NCBI GenBank assembly: GCA_019510305.1
Contig: JAEKKN010000024.1
Coordinates: 62,001 to 126,000 of the forward strand
Origin: Microbacterium sp.
GTDB lineage: Bacteria > Actinomycetota > Actinomycetes > Actinomycetales > Microbacteriaceae
Direction: 5' to 3'
DNA: 64,000 nucleotides
This document shows positions 35,898 through 44,932 of this stretch, piece after piece. The stretch's first letter is position 1; each line of letters starts with the position of its first letter. The notes beneath the pieces are model-generated. The model did not search any database and was not told the origin of the DNA. It saw only the letters and a list, made by a program, of their open reading frames with translations. Position numbers and translations under genes: made by a program.

Positions 35898-38800
35898 ATG
35901 CGTACACATCGTCGGGCGCGATCGCGCCCATCATCTCCGAGAGCCGCTGGACGGTCGATCGCCGCCGTCCTCGGTCTTCTGGCTCTCACGGGCGCTTCGC
36001 TCGTCGGGGTCGCGACTGCTGCACAGGCGGCACCCGGCACGCCGGGCACGCCGCAGGCCAATTCCGTCGTGTTCCAGGAGAACTTCGAGAACGGTCCCGG
36101 CACGGCACCGCAGCTCTTGAGCGCGTACACCGGAGCCGGCGGCCAGACCTACACAGCGGACTCAGGCTGGCTGACCGGCTGCAACGGTGCGATCGTCAAC
36201 TTCAACGTTCCCTATACGTCTCTCGGCAACTGCGTTTCGACTGTGAGTTCCTCGAACCTGCGTCAGCTCGCGTACGCGCTCGGTGCGCACAGCGGAGCTG
36301 CAAACCCGGCAGCGAACGACGCCGTCGCGGCATTCACCGAGAACAATCCAGGAGTCAACGCGGTCGAGTTCCAGACCGTCAGCAACATTCCGCTCGCTCA
36401 GGCCTCCGGGCGGTTCCTCACGTTCAGCGTCGACACCGCCGCGGTGAACTGCCAGGTGTCCGCGCCGCTCTATCAGTTCGCGTTCCTCAACGAAGGCGGC
36501 ACCGCGACCAACGTGGGAGGGCAGCTGAACGCCTGTACGTCAGGATCGACGGTGACCGCCCCGGCGATCGGACCGCTCGCCGCACGCGCGGTCAGCGTGG
36601 GCACCTACACCTCAAACGGCTCGGTGCTGTTCAGCGGCTCGACGCTCGGCATCCGTATGACGAATGCGAACGGCTCCGGGCAGGGAAACGATGCGGCGTT
36701 CGACAACATCCGCATCCTCGATGTCACGCCGCAGCTCGACAAGTCGTTCAGCCCGGCATCCCTCGTGGCCGGTGAGGTCTCCACTCTCACGCTCACCGTG
36801 ACCAACACCAACGATCTTGCGGCGAAGAACGGCTGGTCGCTGACCGACGCCCTGCCCGCCGGACTGACGATCGCCGACGGCGCCGCCGCGACGACCTGCC
36901 CCGCAGGCGTCGTGGACGCGCCCGCCGGCGGCACGTCGATCACCGCGTCCGGCAACCTGACCGCCGGAATGGCGTCGTGCACGATCACCGTGAACGTCAC
37001 GTCTCCGGTGGCCGGTTCGTTCACGAACGGCCCCGACAACATCACCAGCACGGGCCTGAACCCGCCCGCCGATTCCACCGTCGTGTTCGATGAGCAGGCA
37101 CCCGCGATCCGCGTCGTGAAGTCGGCCACGCCGACTTCCGAAGAGGAGTTCACGGTCGGCCAGGAGGTCACCTATTCCTTCGTCGTCACCAACACCGGCA
37201 ACGTCGCTCTGACCGACGTCGAGGTCACCGACACCGGATTCACCGGAACGGGTGAGCTGTCGCCCATCGTCTGCCCGGCCGGCGCCGCGAACCTCGCGCC
37301 TTCGGTGTCCGTGACCTGCACTGCGACCTACACCGTCACGCAGGCCGACGTGGACGCGGGGTCGATCACGAACAGCGCGACCGCCACCGGCACGCCGCCC
37401 GAGGGCACTCCGCCGGTGTCTCCGCCGTCGGAGGTCACGATCCCGTCGGTCGACCCGGCGCCCGCGCTCACGATCGTCAAGAGCTCCGACGCCGAGACGA
37501 TCAGCGAGGCCGGTGAGACGATCACGTACTCGTTCCTGGTCACCAACACCGGAAACGTCACGCTGAACGACGTCACCGTCACCGAGGCCGACTTCTCGGG
37601 CACTGGTGAGCTCTCGGCGATCATGTGCCCGGCAGGGGCTGCATCCCTCGCCCCGGGCGCGGACGTGACCTGCACCGCGACGTACGTCGTGACGCAGGCC
37701 GACGTGGATGCCGGAGAGATCACGAACACGGCTTCGGTGACCGGCACCCCGCCGAACCCGCTCACGCCGCCCCCGGTCACGCCCTCGAACGAGGTCGTGG
37801 TCGACGTGCCGCCGGCCCCCTCCCTCGAGGTCGACAAGACCGCGAACCCGGAGACGATCACGGCTGCCGGTCAGACGATCACATACTCGTTCCTGGTCAC
37901 CAACACCGGAAACGTCACGCTCAGCGACGTCGCAGTGACCGAGACGGACTTCTCGGGCACCGGTGAGCTCTCGGCGATCGCGTGCCCTGCGGGCGCTGCA
38001 TCCCTCGCTCCGGGCGCCTCGGTCACCTGCACCGCGACGTATGTCGTGACGCAGGCCGACGTGGATGCCGGATCGATCACGAACGCGGCCACTGGCACCG
38101 GCACCCCGCCGAACCCGCTGACCCCGCCCCCGGTGTCCCCGCCGGACGAGGTCACGGTCGACATCCCGCCGACCCCGGCGATCACGGTCGTGAAGTCCGC
38201 CGATGAGGCCGCACAGGCCGACATCGCGGTGGGGCAAGAGGTCACGTACTCGTTCCTCGTGACCAACACCGGAAACGTGACCCTGACCGACGTCTCGGTC
38301 GTCGAGGGTGACTTCTCGGGTGCGGGCGAGCTCTCCGCGATCGCGTGCCCGGAAGCCGCGGCAGCCCTCGCCCCGGGCGCTCAGGTCACCTGCACCGCGA
38401 CCTACACGGTCGTGCAGGCAGACGTCGACGCCGGCACGGTGACGAACTCCGCCACCGCGACCGGCACTCCGCCCACCGGACCGGACCCCGTGTCACCGCC
38501 GTCCGAGGTGGCGGTTCCGAGTGCTCCGGCGCCCGGGCTGAACGTGGTGAAGACCGCGAGCATCGACCGCGCCACCGCGGTCGGACAGGCGATCACGTAC
38601 TCGTTCGTCGTGACCAATACCGGCAACCTCACGCTCACGGACATCGTCGTGAACGAGACCGGCTTCACCGGCACCGGAACACTGTCGGCGGTGACCTGCC
38701 CGGCTGGGGCGGCGTCGCTCGCGCCCGGCGCACAGGTCATCTGCACGGCGACGTACACGGTGACGCAGGCCGATCTGAACGCCGGATCGATCCGCAACAT

Positions 38801-39008
38801 GGCGACGGCGGGGGGAAACACCCCCGGAGGCGATCCGTTCACCTCCGACCCGTCGACGGTCACCGTCCAGACGCCGGGGACGCCGCTTGCGGTCACCGGT
38901 GGTGAAGTCGCCGTCGGTGTCGTGATCACGGGCCTGGCGCTCCTCGTGGGCGGCGGGATCCTGCTGCTGGTCCGTCGCCGTCGTACGGCGGAGGCATCGA
39001 GCCAGTGA
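35898..39008 (+). CDS. LAxTG-anchored surface protein with five DUF7507-like repeats
   Basis: 1036 residues. ATG 35898 with GGGGAGG upstream is the start; the open frame extends further only by chance. Signal peptide residues 1-45 ('VLGLLALTGASLVGVATAAQA'), an N-terminal lectin-like domain with paired cysteines (about 50-300), one DUF11-like domain (about 310-400), then five tandem repeats of about 118 residues, each with 'YSFLVTNTGNVTL', 'CPAGAASLAPG', 'CTATY.VTQADVDAG' and a Pro-rich end. The C-terminus is LAVTG, a hydrophobic helix and RRRR: a class E sortase signal. Probably a wall-bound stalk or adhesin. The repeats are almost identical in DNA, prone to unequal recombination. Confidence 0.87.
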   Translation: MRTHRRARSRPSSPRAAGRSIAAVLGLLALTGASLVGVATAAQAAPGTPGTPQANSVVFQENFENGPGTAPQLLSAYTGAGGQTYTADSGWLTGCNGAIVNFNVPYTSLGNCVSTVSSSNLRQLAYALGAHSGAANPAANDAVAAFTENNPGVNAVEFQTVSNIPLAQASGRFLTFSVDTAAVNCQVSAPLYQFAFLNEGGTATNVGGQLNACTSGSTVTAPAIGPLAARAVSVGTYTSNGSVLFSGSTLGIRMTNANGSGQGNDAAFDNIRILDVTPQLDKSFSPASLVAGEVSTLTLTVTNTNDLAAKNGWSLTDALPAGLTIADGAAATTCPAGVVDAPAGGTSITASGNLTAGMASCTITVNVTSPVAGSFTNGPDNITSTGLNPPADSTVVFDEQAPAIRVVKSATPTSEEEFTVGQEVTYSFVVTNTGNVALTDVEVTDTGFTGTGELSPIVCPAGAANLAPSVSVTCTATYTVTQADVDAGSITNSATATGTPPEGTPPVSPPSEVTIPSVDPAPALTIVKSSDAETISEAGETITYSFLVTNTGNVTLNDVTVTEADFSGTGELSAIMCPAGAASLAPGADVTCTATYVVTQADVDAGEITNTASVTGTPPNPLTPPPVTPSNEVVVDVPPAPSLEVDKTANPETITAAGQTITYSFLVTNTGNVTLSDVAVTETDFSGTGELSAIACPAGAASLAPGASVTCTATYVVTQADVDAGSITNAATGTGTPPNPLTPPPVSPPDEVTVDIPPTPAITVVKSADEAAQADIAVGQEVTYSFLVTNTGNVTLTDVSVVEGDFSGAGELSAIACPEAAAALAPGAQVTCTATYTVVQADVDAGTVTNSATATGTPPTGPDPVSPPSEVAVPSAPAPGLNVVKTASIDRATAVGQAITYSFVVTNTGNLTLTDIVVNETGFTGTGTLSAVTCPAGAASLAPGAQVICTATYTVTQADLNAGSIRNMATAGGNTPGGDPFTSDPSTVTVQTPGTPLAVTGGEVAVGVVITGLALLVGGGILLLVRRRRTAEASSQ
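37096..38876 (+). repeat. Five in-frame tandem repeats of about 357 bp
   Basis: Approximate units 37096-37452, 37455-37811, 37812-38168, 38169-38522 and 38523-38876, each encoding one beta-sandwich domain. Units 2 and 3 are nearly the same, e.g. the run coding SFLVTNTGNVTL differs by almost no bases. Copy number is likely to differ between strains. Confidence 0.8.
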
Positions 39009-39023
39009 CCGACTGATGCATGA

Positions 39024-39064
39024 GGACTGGGCGGTGCACGCGATACGCGTGCACCGCCCAGTCC
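39024..39064 (+). terminator. Terminator of surface protein 2
   Basis: Perfect 19-bp stem (GGACTGGGCGGTGCACGCG at 39024-39042; complement 39046-39064) with a 3-nt loop, 15 bases after the stop. Confidence 0.87.
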
Positions 39065-39174
39065 CGTTCCGAGGTGCCGTCGACATCGGCCGCCGCGTCC
39101 GGATCTAGACGCGGATACCGCCATATCGCTAGGTTCGAGTCGGGGACGCGGAACTCATGCGTGGCGGAGGACAC

Positions 39175-41334
39175 ATGACGGACACGACCGAGCGGAACAG
39201 CGGCACCCGAGACCGAGTCTGGCGGCGGCTGCGTCGCCCGGGCCTGAGCATCCAGTCCAAGCTCCTCATCATGCTGCTCGCGGTGAGTCTGCTCTCGTCG
39301 ATCATCGTGGGCGCGATCGGGTTCCTCAACGGTCGTCAGTCGCTGCACGCGGCAGCGGTCGATCAGCTCATCACCATCCGCTCGATGCGCGCGGCCGAGG
39401 TCGTCGAGGCCATCGACGATGTCAAGGAGTCGGCGTCTCTCAACTCGCGCAACCTCAGCGCGCAGACGCTCTCGACCGAGATGAACGCGGCATTCGACGA
39501 GCTCCAGCAGCAGCAGCTCAGCGATGAGCAGCAGACGCAGCTCGAGTCGTACTACGCCGGCACTTTCGTGCCCGAACTCGAGAAGCGCACCGGCGACGAC
39601 TACGGCACCGAGGCATTCATCCCCGAATCCAACGCCGGGAAGTATCTGCAGCTGCACTACTCGACCAGGAACCAGGACTTCGACGCCGACTACGACACGC
39701 TGCTCACCGCGAACGACGCCGGTGACGGCACGACGTACTCGGCCATGGCCGATCGGTACGGCGACTACTTCGCCCGACTGATCGACCGCGCCGGCTACGA
39801 GGACGCGCTGCTGCTCAATCTCGAGGGCGACGTCGTGTTCTCGGCCTACAAGGGCGTCGACCTCGGCACGAACCTGAACACGGGACCGTATCGTGACACG
39901 GCCTTCGCGGACACGTATCGCGAGGTCATCGCGACCAACTCCGTCGACAGCATCGGGATGACGGACTTCGAGCGCTGGATCCCCTCGTTCAACGTGCCCG
40001 CGATCTGGGTGATCTCGCCGGTCGGCAACGACAGCCGCATCACCGGTGCCATCGCCTTCCAGATCCCGATCGACAAGATCAACGGCGTCACGACGGGCCA
40101 CGAGCAATGGAAGAGCGAGGGCCTCGGCGACACCGGCGAGGTCTACCTCGTCGGGCGCGACGACCTGATGCGCAGCACCGCTCGGCTGCTCGAAGAGGAT
40201 CCGAATGAGTACCACCGACGGCTCGTCAGCGGAGGCATCGCCCCGTCGATCGCCGATCGGATCGTCGAGGTCGGCGGGACCGTCCTGCTGCAGCCCGTCA
40301 CCACCAAAGCGGTGGCGGATGCGCAGGCAGGCAAGAGCGGCACGACTGAGGGGCGCGACTTCATCGGCGGTGACAGCCTCACCGCCTTTGCGCCCCTGGA
40401 GGCCGAGGGCCTCGACTGGGTGATCATCGCGCGCATCGACACGGCGGAGGCGTTCGCCCCCGTAGCCGACTTCACGCGCACCGTGCTGCTGTCGCTGCTC
40501 GGCATCCTGCTCGCCGTCTCGCTGCTCTCGCTGCTGCTGGCCCAGGTCTTCACCCGGCCCATCAACCGCCTGGTCGGCGCCGTGCACCGAGTCGCCGAAG
40601 GAGACCTCGACGTGCAGGTGCCGCACTCCTCGCGCGACGAGTTCGGCGACCTCGGCAGCGCGTTCAACGACATGGCCTCGAGTCTGCGGATCAAGCAGCA
40701 GCTGATCGACGAGCAGCAGATCGAGAACGAGAAGCTGCTGCTCACCCTCATGCCCGAGAGCGTCGCCACGAAGTACAAGAAGGGCGAGGAGGCCATCTCC
40801 GAGGCCCACGAGAACGTGTCGGTGGTCTTCGCCGAGGTGGTCGGCCTCGACGACCTCGCCCGCGGCTTGAGCAGCGAAGAGGAGATCGCGCTACTGAACA
40901 CCCTGATGCGCGGCTTCGACGAGGCGGCGGAGAAGACGGGCGTCGAGAAGGTCCGAACGCTGCGCGGCGGATACCTCGCCTCCTCCGGGCTCGTCGTGCC
41001 CCGCGTCGACAACATCCGCAGGAGCGTGGAGTTCGCGCGCAGCCTGCTCGGCGTGATCGAGCGGTTCAACGCGCAGAACGGCACGCAGATCTCACTCAGG
41101 GCCGGCGTCGACACGGGCACCGTGACGAGCGGCCTCGTCGGCCGCACCAGCCTCGCCTACGACCTGTGGGGCGACGCGGTGAACCTGGCTTACCGCGTGA
41201 GATCGGTCAGCGGCGAACCCGGCATCTACGTCAGCCAGACGGTGCGCGACCGCACCCAGGAGCTGGTGACCTACGTCGAGGCCGGGACCGTGGAGTCGCA
41301 GGGCCGCACCGAGACCGTCTGGAAGGTGGCCTGA
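39175..41334 (+). CDS. Receptor-type adenylate/guanylate cyclase homologue lacking metal aspartates
   Basis: 719 residues; ATG 39175 has GGCGGAGG seven bases upstream, better than ATG 39157. Build: cytoplasmic N-terminus, TM1 (about residues 26-48), a 380-residue outside sensor (Cache-like: 'GDTGEVYLVGRDDLMR', 'EGLDWVIIARID'), TM2 near 440, HAMP ('QVFTRPINRLVGAVHRVAEGDLDVQVP'), a Gln-rich coiled coil, and a class III cyclase domain from about 545. Metal position 1 reads VFAEVVG (Glu554 for Asp) and position 2 reads LRGGY (Gly598 for the Asp of GDxY). The transition-state Asn and Arg are kept in 'YDLWGDAVNLAYRVRS'. It may be inactive or bind nucleotide only. Cotranscribed with the CNBD channel one base away. 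Confidence 0.85.
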   Translation: MTDTTERNSGTRDRVWRRLRRPGLSIQSKLLIMLLAVSLLSSIIVGAIGFLNGRQSLHAAAVDQLITIRSMRAAEVVEAIDDVKESASLNSRNLSAQTLSTEMNAAFDELQQQQLSDEQQTQLESYYAGTFVPELEKRTGDDYGTEAFIPESNAGKYLQLHYSTRNQDFDADYDTLLTANDAGDGTTYSAMADRYGDYFARLIDRAGYEDALLLNLEGDVVFSAYKGVDLGTNLNTGPYRDTAFADTYREVIATNSVDSIGMTDFERWIPSFNVPAIWVISPVGNDSRITGAIAFQIPIDKINGVTTGHEQWKSEGLGDTGEVYLVGRDDLMRSTARLLEEDPNEYHRRLVSGGIAPSIADRIVEVGGTVLLQPVTTKAVADAQAGKSGTTEGRDFIGGDSLTAFAPLEAEGLDWVIIARIDTAEAFAPVADFTRTVLLSLLGILLAVSLLSLLLAQVFTRPINRLVGAVHRVAEGDLDVQVPHSSRDEFGDLGSAFNDMASSLRIKQQLIDEQQIENEKLLLTLMPESVATKYKKGEEAISEAHENVSVVFAEVVGLDDLARGLSSEEEIALLNTLMRGFDEAAEKTGVEKVRTLRGGYLASSGLVVPRVDNIRRSVEFARSLLGVIERFNAQNGTQISLRAGVDTGTVTSGLVGRTSLAYDLWGDAVNLAYRVRSVSGEPGIYVSQTVRDRTQELVTYVEAGTVESQGRTETVWKVA

Positions 41335-41335
41335 C

Positions 41336-42760
41336 ATGGCCGAGGCGTTCCAGGACGGCTGGGCCTGGTGGGTGATCGCGCTCGCCGCGGGCGTGCCTGT
41401 GCTCCTCGTCGTCCTCACCGAAGCCATCGGCGCCCTCGGCAGGCGGGGCAACCCGGTGGCCAAGCCGCTGCGGATGCTGCGCAACTGGGTCGTGCCGGTG
41501 GGCGCGCTCTTCGCCCTGCTGGCGTTCGCGATCCAGTCTCCGGCAGATCAGGTGTGGGTGCGGGTGGTCGCGACCGTCTTCGGCTTCCTCGTGATCCTGC
41601 TGGTGCTGTCGGCGTTCAACGTGGCGCTGTTCGCGAACGCGAGACCGGGATCGTGGCGGGAGCGGATCCCCTCGATCTTCGTGGAGATCGCGCGGCTCAC
41701 GCTCGTCGTGATCGGCCTCGCGCTGCTGTTCTCCTGGGTGTGGGAAGCCGACGTGGGCGGCCTGTTCACCGCGCTGGGCGTCGGATCGATCGTGATCGGT
41801 CTGGCGCTCCAGAACGCGGTCGGCGGGGTGATCTCGGGACTCCTGCTGCTGTTCGAGCAGCCGTTCAAGATCGGCGACTGGCTCGACACCGGCGGTGTGA
41901 AGGGCAGGGTCGTCGAGGTGAACTGGCGTGCGGTGCACATCGACACCGGCTCCGGCATCCAGATCGTCCCGAACTCCAACCTCTCGGGCGCGTCCTTCAC
42001 CAACATGAGCCAGCCCGACGGGCCGTACTCGGCTGAGGCCGAGGTGAAGTTCTCGACCGACGATCCGCCGCACGAGGTGATGGCGCTGCTTCTCGAGACC
42101 GCAGACGCCCTTCCCCTGCGGATGCCGGGGGAGCGGGCCTCCGTGCGGTACTCGGGTGCGGGCGCCTACGGCGTCTCGATTCCGGTCGCCGCGCCGGCCG
42201 AGGCGGCGCGAGCGCTGTCGACGTACCTCTCCTGGCTCTGGTACGCCGCTCGCCGACGCAAGTTCGCGCTCGACGGGGATGCGACCGACCCTCTCGCCGA
42301 GCCGCAGGTGCTCGTCGCGGCGCTGGCCGAGATCGCGTCGACCCTGCACCTGCGCGAGGACGATGCCGAGGTGCTGCGCTCGAGCGCGCACCTCGAGCGC
42401 TACGGGGTGGGCGAGGTCGTGCTCCCCAGCGGGGTCGTACCCGATGAGGTGCGCGTGGTGCTGTCGGGTCGCGCGGTGCTCTCGGTCGAGGCTGACGGCG
42501 GGCGCATCGAGGTGGGCGTCTCGGAGAAGGGCGAGATGATCGGGCAGACCGCCCTGACCCGGGAGCGCACCAAGGTCGTGACGGTCGCCGGTGAGATCCT
42601 GACCGTGGTCGTGCTGCCTCTGGAGACCGTCGACGAGCTGATCAGGACCCGCCCGCGTCTGGCCGCGGAGATCGGGGAGTCGCTCGAGTTCAAGCGCACT
42701 CAGGCTGAGGCGCGGCTCGCCGAGCTAGGCATCGCCCGGGGCGGAATCCGCGGGCTCTGA
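41336..42760 (+). CDS. MscS-family channel with C-terminal cyclic-nucleotide-binding domain
   Basis: 474 residues, ATG one base after the cyclase stop. About four helices in the first 150 residues; the pore helix and beta domain show MscS features 'GVGSIVIGLALQNAVGGVISGLLLLFEQPFKIGDWLDTGGVKGRVVEVNWRAVHIDTGSGIQIVPNSNLSG'. The final 130 residues look like a CNBD: 'VVLPSGVVPDEVRVVLSGRAVLSVE' then a phosphate-cassette-like 'KGEMIGQTALTRERTKVVTV', with Glu retained but the key Arg shifted or replaced. Such cyclic-nucleotide-gated MscS proteins (bCNG) are known; here the partner gene codes for a cyclase-like receptor. Likely gates ions or solutes in response to a nucleotide or to the receptor itself. 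Confidence 0.87.
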   Translation: MAEAFQDGWAWWVIALAAGVPVLLVVLTEAIGALGRRGNPVAKPLRMLRNWVVPVGALFALLAFAIQSPADQVWVRVVATVFGFLVILLVLSAFNVALFANARPGSWRERIPSIFVEIARLTLVVIGLALLFSWVWEADVGGLFTALGVGSIVIGLALQNAVGGVISGLLLLFEQPFKIGDWLDTGGVKGRVVEVNWRAVHIDTGSGIQIVPNSNLSGASFTNMSQPDGPYSAEAEVKFSTDDPPHEVMALLLETADALPLRMPGERASVRYSGAGAYGVSIPVAAPAEAARALSTYLSWLWYAARRRKFALDGDATDPLAEPQVLVAALAEIASTLHLREDDAEVLRSSAHLERYGVGEVVLPSGVVPDEVRVVLSGRAVLSVEADGGRIEVGVSEKGEMIGQTALTRERTKVVTVAGEILTVVVLPLETVDELIRTRPRLAAEIGESLEFKRTQAEARLAELGIARGGIRGL

Positions 42761-42781
42761 TCGGGCCGGCGGCTGACGTGC

Positions 42782-43489
42782 TCAGGAGACGGATGCCGTG
42801 ACCCGGGCCGCGCGTCGGCGCCCGACCCACACGACACCCGCCGCCACGGCGAGGATCGCGACGGCGATGCCGACGATGTAGACGGCGACGCCCGCATAGC
42901 CACCGGGAATGAAGTGCGGGTTCAAGAACGGGTACGGGTACCACCAGTGGTCGCCGGTCGCAGGGGCGATGATGAAGTCCGCTCGGATCAGCGTGTACAC
43001 GACCCAGACGATCGGAAAGACCGCCGCGACCAGCACGCGGTTCCAGGGCATCGCGCGGTGACGCGGGGCGAACAGCACATCGGCGAGCAGGAACACCGGG
43101 ATCACGACGTGCAGAACCTCGTTCGACCACGGCACGGTCTGGCCCTGCGGAAGCGTGTAGCCCCGCAGCAGCAGGTTGTAGACGATGCCGGTGACGATCA
43201 TGTAGGTGCTCGCGCACACCAGCAGCGTCGCGAGCCAGGTGGGTTCGCGCTCGGCGCCGCGGCCCGCGGTCCACGCCCAGATCGCGGCGATCGCGAGCGC
43301 GACGGCGGCGAGCACGTTCGATTCGATCGTGAAGAAGCTGAAGAAGTTGGTGAGGACGGTGGGGATGTGGCCGCCCCACTCGGTCTGCGAATCGCCGGCG
43401 TTGCGCAGAGTCTGCGACAGCTGGGCGATGATCGCGGCCGTGCCGAGAACGGCCGCCGCCAGGCGTGCAAAGGGCCACCACTTCGTCAT
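42782..43489 (-). CDS. Pr6Pr family membrane protein
   Basis: 235 residues, six predicted helices, e.g. 'LAAAVLGTAAIIAQLS', 'FFSFFTIESNVLAAVALAIAAIWAW', 'TLLVCASTYMIVTGIVYNLLL', 'LHVVIPVFLLADVLF', 'AAVFPIVWVVYTLI' and 'GGYAGVAVYIVGIAVAILAVAAGVVWVG'. The 'FFTIESN' and 'N-x-x-L-H-x-x-x-P' stretches and 'WWYPYPFLNP' are the pattern by which the actinobacterial Pr6Pr (FAR-17a/AIG1-like) family is recognised. Molecular function is unknown; eukaryotic relatives hydrolyse fatty acid esters of hydroxy fatty acids. Convergent with the channel gene (21-base gap). Confidence 0.8.
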   Translation of the reverse strand: MTKWWPFARLAAAVLGTAAIIAQLSQTLRNAGDSQTEWGGHIPTVLTNFFSFFTIESNVLAAVALAIAAIWAWTAGRGAEREPTWLATLLVCASTYMIVTGIVYNLLLRGYTLPQGQTVPWSNEVLHVVIPVFLLADVLFAPRHRAMPWNRVLVAAVFPIVWVVYTLIRADFIIAPATGDHWWYPYPFLNPHFIPGGYAGVAVYIVGIAVAILAVAAGVVWVGRRRAARVTASVS

Positions 43490-43572
43490 GTCTACCTCCG
43501 GAAGCTCACTCTAGCGGTGGGGTCCCGACTGGGGAGGAGGCCGCGCAGAACGGGCCGTGTCGGGGCCTTGGG

Positions 43573-43643
43573 TAGGATGGAAAAGCCCGAAGAGGGCCAG
43601 CTCATCAGCCGGTGCAAACCCGGCGGAAGCAAGGGGGTCTCCC
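43573..43643 (+). promoter_or_regulatory. purA promoter -10 and leader
   Basis: A TAGGAT box at 43573-43578 is the best -10; the -35 region is not conserved. The leader carries GCCGG-N6-CCGGC-type pairing at about 43608-43624 and GGGGG near 43634 as ribosome site for ATG 43644. Confidence 0.4.
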
Positions 43644-44930
43644 ATGCCAGGAATCGTTATCGTCGGCGTCCAGTGGGGCGATGAGGGCAAGGGCAAGGCC
43701 ACCGACCTGCTCGGCGAGCGCACCGACTGGGTCGTCAAGTTCAACGGCGGCAACAACGCCGGTCACACCGTCGTCGTCGGCGACGAGAAGTACGCGCTGC
43801 ACCTGCTGCCCTCCGGCATCCTCTCGCCGGGCGTGACCCCGGTGATCGGCAACGGCGTCGTGATCGACCTCGAAGTCCTCTTCAGCGAGCTCGAGGCGCT
43901 GAGCGCCCGCGGCATCGACATCTCGCGTCTGAAGGTCAGCGCGAACGCGCACATCATCACGCAGTACCACCGCACGCTCGACAAGGTCACCGAGCGCTTC
44001 CTCGGCAAGCGCAACATCGGCACCACCGGCCGCGGCATCGGCCCGGCCTACGCCGACAAGATCAACCGCGTCGGCATCCGCGTGCAGGATCTCTTCGACG
44101 AGAACATCCTCCGCCAGAAGGTCGAGGGCGCTCTCGACCAGAAGAACCACCTGCTGGTGAAGGTCTTCAACCGTCGCGCCGTCACCGTCGACGAGATCGT
44201 CGAGGAGCTGCTCTCGTACGCCGAGCGCCTGCGCCCGATGGTCGCCGACACCGGTCACCTCATCGCCGAGGCTCTGGGCCGAGGCGAGGTCGTCGTCTTC
44301 GAGGGCGGCCAGGCGACCATGCTCGACATCGATCACGGCACGTACCCCTTCGTCACCTCCTCGACCGCGACGGCTGCGGGCGCAGCATCCGGATCCGGTG
44401 TCGGCCCTGGGGCGCTCGACCGCATCGTCGGCATCGTGAAGGCCTACACGACGCGTGTCGGATCCGGCCCCTTCCCGACCGAGCTGTTCGACGAGCAGGG
44501 CGAGTGGCTGCGCAAGCAGGGCTTCGAGTTCGGCACCACGACCGGCCGCCCGCGTCGGGTCGGCTGGTACGACGCGCCGATCACGCGCTATGCGACCCGC
44601 ATCAACGGCATCACCGACCTCGTGCTCACGAAGCTCGACATCCTCACCGGCCTCGAGCAGGTGCCCGTCTGCGTCGCCTACGACGTCGACGGCGTGCGAT
44701 TCGACGAGGTGCCGGTCAACCAGACCGAGTTCCACCACGCGACGCCGATCCTCGAGTACTTCCCCGGGTGGAGCGAGGACATCTCGACGGCGCGCACCTT
44801 CGAGGATCTTCCGCAGAACGCCCAGGACTACGTGCTCGCGCTCGAGAAGATGAGCAACACCCGCATCTCGGTGATCGGGGTCGGGCCCGAGCGCGATCAG
44901 GTCATCGTCCGTCACGACCTGCTCGACTGA
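43644..44930 (+). CDS. purA: Adenylosuccinate synthetase
   Basis: 428 residues from ATG 43644. Cytosolic enzyme of AMP synthesis that joins aspartate to IMP using GTP. Signature motifs: 'QWGDEGKGK' (P-loop) at residues 9-17, 'NGGNNAGHT' at 38-46, '[11 protein letters not shown]' (IMP loop), and '[11 protein letters not shown]' near the C-terminal GTP base site. Length is typical. The lactonase gene starts two bases after its stop, so they are probably cotranscribed, though no functional link is known. Confidence 0.98.
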   Translation: MPGIVIVGVQWGDEGKGKATDLLGERTDWVVKFNGGNNAGHTVVVGDEKYALHLLPSGILSPGVTPVIGNGVVIDLEVLFSELEALSARGIDISRLKVSANAHIITQYHRTLDKVTERFLGKRNIGTTGRGIGPAYADKINRVGIRVQDLFDENILRQKVEGALDQKNHLLVKVFNRRAVTVDEIVEELLSYAERLRPMVADTGHLIAEALGRGEVVVFEGGQATMLDIDHGTYPFVTSSTATAAGAASGSGVGPGALDRIVGIVKAYTTRVGSGPFPTELFDEQGEWLRKQGFEFGTTTGRPRRVGWYDAPITRYATRINGITDLVLTKLDILTGLEQVPVCVAYDVDGVRFDEVPVNQTEFHHATPILEYFPGWSEDISTARTFEDLPQNAQDYVLALEKMSNTRISVIGVGPERDQVIVRHDLLD

Positions 44931-44932
44931 AC

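Noticed and set aside
36612..38237. Gly/Arg/Asp-rich 541-residue minus-strand frame with internal repeats
   Set aside because: The repeats are only the mirror of the DUF7507 tandem repeats on the plus strand.
37096..38876. Regular repeats that might be a CRISPR array
   Set aside because: Units are about 357 bp, in frame, and encode beta-sandwich domains; no spacers or cas genes.
40143..41147. Ser/Arg-rich minus-strand frame of 334 residues
   Set aside because: Antisense to the cyclase homologue; composition typical of a shadow frame.
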